Part shown: piece by piece, positions 1-10,200 of the stretch
How positions within the stretch are numbered: position 1 is the stretch's first letter
Layout: the number at the start of each line of letters is the position of its first letter
Assembly: GCF_034702125.1 (NCBI RefSeq)
Contig: NC_085866.1
Span: 13,099,064-13,163,063 of the forward strand
Reading direction: 5' to 3'
Origin: Engraulis encrasicolus
Taxonomy: Eukaryota > Chordata > Actinopteri > Clupeiformes > Engraulidae
Length of the DNA: 64,000 bases
The notes under the pieces: generated by a model
Database searches by the model: none
What the model saw: the letters and a program-made list of their open reading frames with translations, nothing else
What the model was told of the DNA's origin: nothing
Translations under genes and position numbers: made by a program

Positions 1-1235
1 CCAATTTTACACAGGTGCGTAGCCAAATTGAAACGCGTCATTAAAATCAGTGGCCAAGGCAATAAATTAATAAATGCGTGATTACCTGTATGAGATGATG
101 CTGGTTCCTGGAAAAATGGAGTGGATGTATTGATTGTCAAAAATTTCAGTTTTGAAATGTAGGAAACTGATCTCTGTATCTGTCGATTGTCTCGTGAAGT
201 TTGTAATCCATTGCGAGCGTATTAAACTGCCAATTGAACGCTCTCAATAGCCTGGGTTGTTTACGATTTATTCCAAATATGAAGTACAGTCGAAGACGTC
301 TTGTAGGGTCATGTTATTTGTTACTTCCTATTGTAGGCTACATAAATCTAAAGAAGGCCATGGCATGGTGTACCATCGACAGCCGCATACGCTGTGGTCT
401 GTACAGTGGAACTACACACAGGTGGAGTAAACCTCGCGCATGAACTTTGGAACTTCTGCGCAATTAACTCTTTATCAAAGGTCGCGTGTTGACTCAATAC
501 GAACTCCATGTTTTATGTGTTCGCTGGGTTTATTTGTGCACCTTAAGGTGAAAGAAAGCCACATCGTTCACAGCGCTAGGCTTACAATTTACACAAAAGA
601 GAGAATAAAACTGAACGTGCGCGCATGTCTCCATACGGTCTACAAGCCTACGTCAAACGTCTGTACATTATAGGCCTATGCCACGTTTATGCAACAGCTA
701 AGCAAGGTGATGATTTGCAGCACTTTGACAATCAACATTGATTATGTAGGCCGAGCTATAGTTCTACAATAGCCTACTAATTTATACTCACAATACAACA
801 TAGCCTACCACTTAAAATACCAATGTGTGTTGGAAAAGGAACATTTAAAAACAAAGATTAAAAGCATGCTTTTTAAATAGCCTACCCAAAAGTATGCCAA
901 TACAGAATTTTCACATATACAATACATCCACATACAGTAGGCCTACACATATTTCACTTATCAACTGAAGTGGTAGGCCTAGTGTCCACATGGAATTTGA
1001 AATAACTTGCATAATGCATATATGGAAAATACATTACTGATTTAAAACCCATACGAAATAGGACTATGAATTGAACATAGGCACTCTTATGGCTACTGTG
1101 AGTCTGATGCTTTGGGATATGCATGTTGAAAATGTTCAACACCAATACATTGAATGGACAATAACATCCAGTGCAAACAATTACTGAATCACAAACATAT
1201 GTGAACACAATTCCTCTGGTCATGTAGGCCCTAGC
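1..1235. other. Left flank without a recognised gene
   Basis: AT-rich sequence downstream of the syn2 stop on the minus strand. I see no exon, repeat terminus or RNA gene in it. The palindrome TAGGCCTA occurs at 671-678, 938-945 and 974-981. Some of this stretch could be distal syn2 3' UTR, but no polyadenylation site can be assigned with confidence. Confidence 0.5.
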
Positions 1236-3195
1236 CTATGGCTTAGCAGCACCTTTACTGCAAATTGTTAACACCTCTATGCTTACAGGCATTTTTCCAA
1301 GCTCATTCAAAACAGCCATGGTAAAGCCACTCCTAAAAAAAGACAAATTTAGATCAGAATTCTTTAAACAACTACAGACCTATATCAAACCTCCCCTTTA
1401 TAAGCAAGGTACTAGAAAAAGTTGTATTTAAACAGCTTAATCAACATCTGGCTGGGAATGATATCTTGGAAAAATTCCAATCAGGCTTTAGAGCCAACCA
1501 TAGCACCGAAACAGCACTAACCAAAATAATAAGTGATCTTAGGCTCAGCACTGCCGCAAACAAAGTTTCAGCACTTATCCTCCTCGACCTCAGTGCCGCC
1601 TTTGACACGATAGACCACAACATACTAATTGACCGCCTTGAATCTTGGGTAGGCTTGTCCGGTCACGTCTTAGAGTGGTTCAAAACATATATTACAGGAA
1701 GACAGTTTTTTGTCACCATCGGAGAATACGTCTCCAACAAGTATGATGTGCCTTTTGGAGTTGCTCAGGGTAGTTGCTTGGGCCCTCTCCTCTTCTCTCT
1801 CTATATGTTGCCCCTGGGCTCCATCATCAGAGAGCACAATGTTGATTTTCATAGCTATGCCGATGACACTCAACTATATATCTCTGTCGAGCCTAGCCAA
1901 ACCACTGCCATTCATGCCTTGACTAAATGGCATGTCTGCCATTACAGATTGGATGAACAGTAACTTCTAAAATTAAATGAAGATAAAACTGAAGTGTTGC
2001 TCATTGGGCCTAAGAAAAAACGTGCAAAACTCCACTCAAGCCTAGGTGCCCTAAGCATACACATTAAAGATAAGGTTACTAGCCTAGGTGTGGTCATAGA
2101 CTCGGATTTGAGCTTTGAGCCTCACATCAACAAGATAACAAAATCTGCTTTTTTCCATCTTAGAAATGTCAACAAAGTGCGCGGCTTGGCCCCCGACAAG
2201 ACGCTGAGAAACTTATTCATGCCTTTGTCACCAGTAGGATTGACTACTGCAATGCTCTCTTCTCTGGTCTCCCAAAAAAATTAATTGACAAATTGCAACT
2301 CATTCAAAACTCTGCGGCAAGAATCCTAACAAGAACCAGAATGAGAGAGCACATCTCTCCTGTCTTGGCAGACCTGCACTGGTTACCTGTCTCATACAGA
2401 ATCGACTTTAAGATTCTGCTCACAGTATTTAAAGCATTAAATGGACTTGCCCCTAGCTATATCTCAGACATGCTCTCTTTTTATGCCCCTGCTCGAGCTC
2501 TCAGGTCCACTGATGCCAAGCTGCTAAGGACCCCCACCCCCCCGCAGAAGAAGATCGGCGACGCCGCGTTTGCCTGCTATGCGCCCAAGAGATGGAACGC
2601 CCTCCCCATCGAGGTCCGATCAGCCACCTCCGTCGACTCCTTTAAGAAGCAGCTGAAGACCCACCTCTTCATCCTTGCCAACTCCTAGCTGCCAAGGCGT
2701 CATAGTGTCCCAGCCGCCGCAGCGCCCTTACTACTCGCAATCCAGCCCTGGCAGGGGGCTCCCCTAGGTGGCCGCTGGTCTCTGCCTGAGGTTTCTTCCT
2801 GACTACAGGGGGTCTTTTTTCTCAGACCTCACCGAGCTTTTTTTCCCCCTCACAAACTATGAATCAAGCGAAAGGGAGTTTTTCCTCACCCCTGATGCCA
2901 CCAGGGGCCGCACCTGAGCGCCCAATCTCTGTGTGACTATCTATGACTTATGATAGGCCCAGCCACTATGGACCTTACACATCTAAGAATCCTGGTCCTA
3001 ACCTACGTTGACCTTATGACTCTACATTCTCTGTCTATCTCTTCTTCCTCTGCCTTCTTGCTTTTTCTGCCTCTCCTCTATACCTCTCCTTTTAAATCTA
3101 TCTCTAACAATGTTTTTTCCCATTTGTTAAGCACTTTGAGTTACATGCCTTGTATGACACAGTGCTATACAAATACAATTATTATTATTATTATT
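1236..3195 (+). mobile_element. 5'-truncated, decayed L2-type LINE
   Basis: The sequence encodes the second half of a non-LTR reverse transcriptase of the L2 (Maui-like) group, as judged from family knowledge. Visible motifs in order are FQSGFRANHSTETAL near 1480, LLDLSAAFDTIDH near 1585, and the catalytic YADD at 1856-1867. The thumb and C-terminal region follows in another frame (1994-2284), then LADLHWLPV near 2370 and PKRWNALP near 2585, ending in a stop at 2686-2688. The 5' end, including the endonuclease, is missing. At least one one-base frameshift (around 1963) and another near 2284 break the frame, so it is dead. The 3' UTR runs to about 3175 and ends in a short (ATT)n tail at 3177-3195, typical of this group. 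Confidence 0.85.
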
Positions 3196-3398
3196 ATAGT
3201 ATTCATGCATATAGTGTGCTGTATATTGTAGGCTATAGTGTGCATAAGGTGTGACATAGTGTGAATTGTGCTCTTGACTGCGGCATCTACTCCTGTGCAT
3301 ACTGTACCCCAGTGGTTCCCAAACTTTTTCAGCAGGGACCCCTTTTTGGACTTTTTATATTTTCGTGTAATATTTTAACCTCGCCATGGATTTCACAT

Positions 3399-3554
3399 TG
3401 TGATGGAGTGACCATCACTAGGGTTGTGTGGGTGTGTTCTGACTAACATGCCAACGAGCCTGGCTCTTTGGTGTAGCGGTCAGAACCCCGGTTAACTACC
3501 CCAGAAGGTCTGGGTTCGAGTCCCAGCTGGGCAACTCTACTCCCCTTCGCTACA
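3399..3554 (+). repeat. Left terminal direct repeat (LTR) of the TRIM
   Basis: This 156-bp repeat starts TGTGATGG and ends TACA. Its first 20 bases form a perfect 7-bp hairpin (GTGATGG...CCATCAC, 3400-3418). The middle is tRNA-like. It matches 3791-3944 nearly throughout; the main differences are a TG dinucleotide indel and a few substitutions around 3485-3497. Confidence 0.88.
3469..3526 (+). promoter_or_regulatory. RNA polymerase III A and B boxes in left LTR
   Basis: TGGTGTAGCGG at 3469-3479 fits the A-box consensus TRGYNNARNNG. GGTTCGAGTCC at 3513-3523 is a perfect B box, 44 bases from A-box start to B-box start. The B box sits in a proper T arm: CTGGG (3510-3514), a 7-base loop and CCCAG (3522-3526). 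The acceptor and anticodon stems do not pair well, so this is a tRNA-derived promoter and not a working tRNA gene. Confidence 0.7.
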
Positions 3555-3556
3555 AA

Positions 3557-3574
3557 TGGTGTCAGAAGTGGGAT
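3557..3574 (+). other. Primer-binding site matching tRNA-Leu
   Basis: TGGTGTCAGAAGTGGGAT starts two bases after the left LTR. Its reverse complement ends in TGACACCA, which from memory is the 3' end of vertebrate tRNA-Leu including the added CCA. This is where first-strand synthesis of an LTR element would be primed. Confidence 0.7.
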
Positions 3575-3776
3575 GGTACCGTGAGGTCATCGGAAGCGTA
3601 CCCATTGTGTGTAAGCCGTAATTCCATGTGAGGGACCCCCAGGATTGGTGACCCCGGTGTGAGGGACCCCAGTGATGGGTGAAGCATTGATGACAGGGCA
3701 CACTGGATGGGAGAAGCATGATGGGCAGTTGCGTGAGGGACACCATGAGTGTGTGAAGCGCACGGGTGCACTTCCC

Positions 3777-3790
3777 GAAGGGGAAGGCAG
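3777..3790 (+). other. Polypurine tract of the TRIM
   Basis: GAAGGGGAAGGCAG lies immediately before the right LTR, where plus-strand priming of an LTR retroelement is expected. One C interrupts the purine run. Confidence 0.6.
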
Positions 3791-3944
3791 TGTGATGGAG
3801 TGACCATCACTAGGGTTGTGGGTGTGTTCTGACTAACATGCCAACGAGCCTGGCTCTTTGGTGTAGCGGTCAGAGGCCCAGTTTACTACCCCAGAAGGTC
3901 TGGGTTCGAGTCCCAGCTGGGCAACTCTACTCCCCTTCGCCACA
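3791..3944 (+). repeat. Right terminal direct repeat (LTR) of the TRIM
   Basis: This 154-bp repeat pairs with 3399-3554. It also carries the A box (3859-3869) and the B box (3903-3913) intact, and ends CACA directly before the CACAT duplication. Confidence 0.88.
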
Positions 3945-4155
3945 CACATCCATTATACATCTATTAACCATACACGTGAATACTGTTACTAAATAATGGA
4001 AATATGTTAGCTCTTCACCTGTGGATTTCCTGTTTTCATGCAATGTCTCTCTTATCCGCGACCCCCCCTTCAGTACCTCCCCAACCCCCCTAGGGGTCCC
4101 GACCCCCAGTTTGGGAACCACTGCTGTACCCAAATACTCTCTATAGGTTCTACCC

Positions 4156-4288
4156 CTAATCAGAGAAGAGGCTTGCGAAGGACTTGCGCAGGTTGTGAAT
4201 CGACTCTGCTTTGGCCACATCCTCACTGGCCATCCGGAAGAAAGCGGGAGTTCCAATGCCAAACGCATTACTCAGCGACCGAGATTTA
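4156..4288 (-). CDS. syn2: syn2 exon 13: IIa domain E
   Basis: Acceptor TTTTGCAG ends at 4289. The exon encodes [18 protein letters not shown], then [20 protein letters not shown] and FSD, with TAG at 4158-4156. This is synapsin domain E, shared by all a-type synapsins and needed for vesicle-pool maintenance and oligomerisation. Only 24 bases separate the stop from the target duplication of the hAT MITE. Confidence 0.93.
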
Positions 4289-7200
4289 CTGCAAAAGCAG
4301 ACAAAGATATATCAGCATCCACGGCAGCAAAATGGGAACATTACTTTCAAGATGATGTACTTATCTATGTTTTCACGAGCAATATAACATCACTACTGCT
4401 GCATGCCTATTTTTTATCGCTTCATCCGCATTTAAAATCAGACTGATATTATCAAAGCACAGTGAGGATGGCTTCTTACTTCAGCGGAGGCTGGGCCTGG
4501 GCCTGCTGGCTCTGGGTTGGGCCTTGTTGTGTGGCTTGCTGCTCTTGGCCTGCGTCAGATTGGGCCTCGGCCTCGGCATGCCCTTGTTGTGGCTCAGGAG
4601 GAGAGAGGGCCTGGTCCTGCGGGAGGGACCTGGCGTGGGCCTGTTGGTGGTGGTGGGGTGAGCGGGGGTGTGGAGGCTGTGGAGGTGACTGGAGCTCAGC
4701 CTGTGGTGGTGGGGACGCCGCCTGGAGCCCAGCCTGTGGTGGTGGGGACGCCGCCTGGAGCTCAGCCTGTGGTGGGGACGCCGCCTGGCGCACAGCCGGC
4801 TGGGACACCAGACGCCTGCCTGAGGGCTGACCCTGAGCCAGAGCCACCGACTGGTGATGATCTTGATTCCTACTGCCATCATCCTGGACCTGGTCCTGAG
4901 ACCTGGGCTGGCTCTGTGTCTTTGAGTTGCTGCGTCTTGGTGGCACAGGCCTGGTGGTGGCGTGTGGGGTAGGCTGCTGGTGACCCAGATCAGTAGGCCG
5001 AGGTGCTGCAGATGGGCCTGGAGGTTGTGTGCCTGGCCCCGTGACGGGAATTCTGGCCGGGGCTCTGGATGCTGAAGCTGCCCCTGACGACGGCTGGAGG
5101 GTTTGAGAAATGGCTGCCAGGGGATCCATGGAGACCCCTACGTTCAGTACAAGAAACACTCGGATATTAAATCCATTTTTTCTCTTCCTCCACCTCCCTC
5201 TTTGCCTCCCTCCCTCCCTCCCTCTCACTTTTGCCTAGGCTACCCATAAAAAAACATAAGCATCACCCAGCAAATTTTGCAACATGAATTTTTATTACAT
5301 TCAACTTAATAGATTCCTCTGAGAGACATTGAAAAACATCAAAAGCCACAACAACACAATACTTTTTCACACAGCTAACTAGGAAGGCACACACAGCAAA
5401 AGGGGGCATGAGGAAACAATGTAAAGACTCCGCAGAACATCAAATCTTCATGCAACAAAATGAACAGCACAGAAATTTCCGAAAGAAAACATGCCTGTGT
5501 TCCATGTTCCAAGAGAGCACTTTAAGACATATTTGGACCTACAGTGCTTATCGGTACGTTCACTGTACCCCTAAACCAACAGTAGTGTTATTTAGCAGTT
5601 AACCGGTTGCCTCACATGAACCACACCTTCAGTAACAAATGTAGCAATACAGCGAGCACATCTATTGCAAATGAACCTTTATTGCCTGTGAGAAAGGATG
5701 GAAGATATAATTGTGCACAGGAGCCCATCTACGTTTATTACCTCAGGTTTTGTGGGAATGTTGCCCTCATATCGGCCAAAAATTGCACTGGCACTTAAGA
5801 GTCACAGTGCCAAAAGGATATTATAGCCAAGACATTTTGTGTAGGCTAATTAGGTGGTATTCATAATTGAATGATGGTGGCAAGTGCAATTATTGCCCAC
5901 AAGATAAGTTATTAGAGTGTGTAATTTCTGTTAAGTACCCAAACGCATCTGCAGTGAATTTGGTGGTGTCAGCTTCAGTAAATGTGGGACTGCATTATAA
6001 GATAAGGGTAGGTAGAGTAGGCCTAGAGTCCATTCACCAAGTGCAAAATATGATTTTCTTATCTTGACATGTTGACACAATACATCTTATAGAATAACAC
6101 AAAGTTTGAGGAAACACATTGCACAATTACAATTAAAATGCATTATGTGAAACGGAAAAAATGCACATCGAGATTTACAGTTTCAAGCAGGGATTAATGC
6201 TTTGAAATGCTTTCATCCACTAGCCACCAACTGCTTCTGCGAACCGTGGCCTATAAGGTAGCCTGTGGAGGACGCCACAGATTAACAAGATCAGAAAGGA
6301 TCCAACGCCTTCCTAAAGCTTCATGTGGATTGCCCCCCATCAGCATCAAACAGGCAGTTCATGTTATTTGTTATGTGTATTATGTTCACCCCTATTCATA
6401 GGAGCGCTGTGTACCAACAGTATAACTTGCCGACCTAATGAACTACACGGTACATTTTGCAGTGATAATTCAACAATACTTATGGTCTCATTTGATGGTG
6501 TTAAATTTAGTTCTCTAAATGTCTAACTGCAAAACCGAACGGAATAATTTTCAGTGTTGATTCAACACTCTTAAGAGTTTAATCTAACACCATAATGGAA
6601 GGGACCACTTCGGAAGGGTGTCGAATCTACACTGCAAAGTTTACTGTGTACGCTGAAGGTGAGACAGCAGACGCAGTTCACGCGTACGCACAGTGGGTCA
6701 GTTTGAACATATATATTACTATGATCTTATTTGGGAAGAGCCGTCGGTGATAGAACATAAACGTTATATTGCACGTCTCATGAAGGAAATAAGGCAAACA
6801 GAGAAAATAATCTGCAAACAGTATGACCATATGCTAACGACATGATTGTACAAGGTTCACGATGGCCATGCACGAACTGAGAAGAGACTGTATTATTGAG
6901 ATTATGCCCACACGTTGACATGTCACTATGGCTTAAACCTTATTGGAGTTAAATAAATAAATAAATAAATAGATAAATAAGTAGACAAACAAACAAACAA
7001 ACAAACGAATGAATGAATGAATGAATGAATGAATGAATGAATGAATGAATGAATGAATGAATGAATGAATGAAAATGGTTCCCATTTACCACCAAAACAA
7101 AGACATAGTGCTTAAGATATGGCTTTCATTAATAAAGAAGGCCAAGGGGAAAAAAACTATTTCTTCTATCTATGATGAATCTAGCAAAAAGAAAACAGCA

Positions 7201-10200
7201 ACTGTTGTCATGAGATTAGATTTTAAAAGAGCAAAATAATAAATGTGTAAATAAATAAAAATGACAGTAAGTGCTGAAACATTTGAAGTGAAATAGCAAT
7301 GGTCTCATCCTTTGGTTCAAAAAATATTTGTTCACTTATTTATATACTGTATATATATATATTACAAGGCCTTGGGTAATAATAGTGTTTCAATCCTGCC
7401 ATACATCCATTCCTGGGCTGTGCATAGAGACTAATGATGAAGACTACTGGGTTCAATTCAAATGCATTTCTAACTAGTATGGGTAGGCGGTTAGCTGATC
7501 GTTTCCTAGCAACTATAAATAGCATGTATAATTCGAGTGAGATATTTATATCTATTTGTCTTTTCTTACCAGCCTTTAACCGATGTGATGTCTATCCGCC
7601 TTCTCTTACCAGTCTTTACATTTCGCATGTACTTAAAAATAGGGACAATGTTCTTATTCACCAAGCCTATAGTGCACAAAATATTGAAGGTTAGTTTAAC
7701 AGTGCTGTTACAAAATACATCATCCTGACTTCACAAGTCATCACAGTTATCTCTTATTAGATCCATTCATGCGAGTTAAAAACATGTACATAGGCAGGGA
7801 CATGTAAATATATATGCATGTAATCTCCACACATGGCCACGCACACAAGCATACATATATATATTTACACACACAATATTACACACACACACACACACCA
7901 AACTGCACATCCAAACACAGTTTGCACATCATCGATAAAAAGAATGTGGAAAATTAAAAGTTAAAAAGGAGTTTTTTAAAAAGATGTTAAATTACAAAAT
8001 AAAAAATGGATACAGATGACACCAAACAAAGTATAGGCACACATTGTCCTTTACACAACTTACAACAGCCCTGAAGAAAAAAAAAAAGACGCTCACTTTT
8101 ACAGGGGAAACAGAAGCGACCGACCATCAAAAGCACACAAAAATCATCAGCGTAACGTTTTGTGGGGGGGGGGGGGGGGGACAGTACATTTTGACACTGC
8201 ATAGGAAAGACAAAACACCGCCCAGGCCAACATGACACACTGTGCAGATGAACACACAGAGATATATTACGCTAACGACCTTGTCTACTAGTAGCTCCTT
8301 TCACCCCCCCTCTCGTCTATAGTCTTGGTCTCTGGCAACACTATGTGTTTCATCGCAGACTGATCCTTGGCTGCAGTTCTATGCACTTCTAAAAGTCAAT
8401 ATTATTTTCTACTCTCTGCTCTGTTCTGCGGGTCCCTGGTCTCAGTTAGCCTGGACGGCCTTTGGCCCCACTGCAACGCCATTACAGTCCAGAATGTACT
8501 GTAGACAACCTTGAGGGGGAGCCTTCGCAGGCTTCTTCAGATCGCTCACCACCTCCGTAGGCGAAGTCTGAGGGATTGAAACACAGGAGGAAAAAACAGG
8601 ACATAATTTATTTGAAGTCACTTTTGAAAAAAAAAAACAATGGTTCCAATGGATGGAATGAGATCATTTGGAAGGAATTGATCTCATCAGCAAACAGGAA
8701 AGGCATTCTAAATTATGAATAGGGTATTTAATTATTTATTTGTTTATTTATTTATTCATTAATTTATTAACTTATTCATTAGTGCAAATGGTCAGTTTAA
8801 TGGTGGTTGTGTTGTTGTGCCACCATTTTGCAACAAAACTAACACTTTGCTGTGCACCTGTGATATACAACCTCACCACTAGATGGATTTGTCTGAGGCG
8901 AGCAATAAGAAGGCAGGGCATGGGTTAGTACTGGATTAAAGCCACACTATGTAAAGTTTCCAAGTTAATTAATCACCTTTCCAATACTAAATTGGCTCTC
9001 CCGACCGCCCTCACCGCCTCTAGCTGAACAATCCCACTTGCAAAACTTGGTGTGGTGACCGGAATCAAAAACTCTCAAGCATGGCATTGAAGCCCATTCC
9101 ATTACACATACATTTTAGAGGCAGTGTAAATTTTTATGAAACCACTATACTACATCGAGAGAGACCATTGTTTTTCATAACGAACGGTTTAGAATTATTC
9201 CGCCTTATTAAAACAGCTAAGGGGTGCTGCCTGTCTGGCAGCAGGGTGTTTCACTGATTACCGGCAATAACCCTGTTTGCCAATATTCCTCCTACCTAGG
9301 ACTAATTGCATATGGCCCTAATGTCATCTTAGGAAGCAAAGTTCCTGTAGCATGTAGGCTGGGCTCAGATGCAAGAGATTTTTGCTATATATACGTTTCC
9401 CCATTTACAAACATACCTATCAATGCAAAGTGTTGTGTGGGAGGTGTACCTGTGATGGCTGGATGGTCGTTGGCCTTTCGAGTTTGGAGTCGGGTCCCAT
9501 GTCGGCGTTCATCTTGGCCAGCACCATGTCACAGATGAGCTGCTTGTCCTCCGACTGGTGCTCCCCAATCAGCGGCATTGAGGAGCCCACCACCTGACAC
9601 GAAACACAACAAACACACACACAATGAGGATCATCTACACCACAGTCTAGAGTATAAGAAAAATGTTGGTCTGCACACTGCACTTGTGCTCCAAAGCATA
9701 AACTTTTAGTTAAAACATGCTTTTGGAGGGATCAAAATACGGTATGTTTTAACTGTATGTATGTTTAAGTCAGACACACTGAGGACCACAGTGAGAGAAG
9801 TGCATCTCTGGGGTGCATTTTTAAAAAATCATTACTATTATTATTATTATTTTTGAGAGAACAGTGCAGATTGACAGGAAATGAGTGGGGAGAGAGATGA
9901 GAAAGCACTGTTTACAACACAGAAGTCTTTGCACCCAAAGTTTTGTTACACCTTAGTCGAGTTGACATGACAACGAACTGGTGTTTCAACATGGACCACC
10001 GGCGCCCGGTCCGATTCTCATGGCATCCTACTGTGGAATACACAGCTCCCAGGCTTGTGAGAGGGAGTGATAGGCAGTAGGAACATTGTCGTGGAGGAAA
10101 ATGTGAATTGAGGCGAAGCTTACATATGGCAAGGCCAGGCTACCTCTGATTACAGTGAGCACAGAGAGCACTGATGATGGCAACAGCCTGAAACGTCTGC

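Larger units (their letters stand above)
3399..3944 (+). mobile_element. TRIM-like LTR element with tRNA-like boxes in its LTRs
   Basis: Two direct terminal repeats of 156 and 154 bp, each starting TG and ending CA, enclose 236 bp. The exact 5-bp duplication CACAT flanks the whole unit (3394-3398 and 3945-3949). Two bases inside the left repeat lies a primer-binding site, and the right repeat is preceded by a purine-rich tract. No open frame of useful length fits inside. This is the architecture of a terminal-repeat retrotransposon in miniature, mobilised in trans. The motif GTGAGGGA recurs three times in the interior (near 3629, 3659 and 3734). The insert lies inside a hAT MITE, so it is the younger event. 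The repeats differ by a 2-bp indel and a handful of substitutions, so it is not brand new. I do not recognise this family. Confidence 0.85.
3310..4123. mobile_element. hAT-type MITE with nested LTR element
   Basis: The termini CAGTGGTTCCCAAACT (3310) and its inverted copy ending at 4123 are flanked by the exact 8-bp duplication CTGTACCC at 3302-3309 and 4124-4131. An 8-bp duplication and CAGTGGTTC-type ends are hallmarks of hAT transposons. Without the 546-bp element nested inside it and that element's 5-bp duplication, the MITE is about 263 bp, so it has no transposase. It starts 33 bases past the syn2 domain E stop codon. Confidence 0.88.

Noticed and set aside
3437..3533. A genuine tRNA gene in the terminal repeats
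   Set aside because: Only the promoter boxes and T arm are sound. The acceptor stem does not pair and the anticodon arm is weak, in both copies.
4462..4972. Plus-strand open frames over the Pro/Gln exon
   Set aside because: They are antisense shadows of syn2 exon 12, which has the right splice phases and neighbours.
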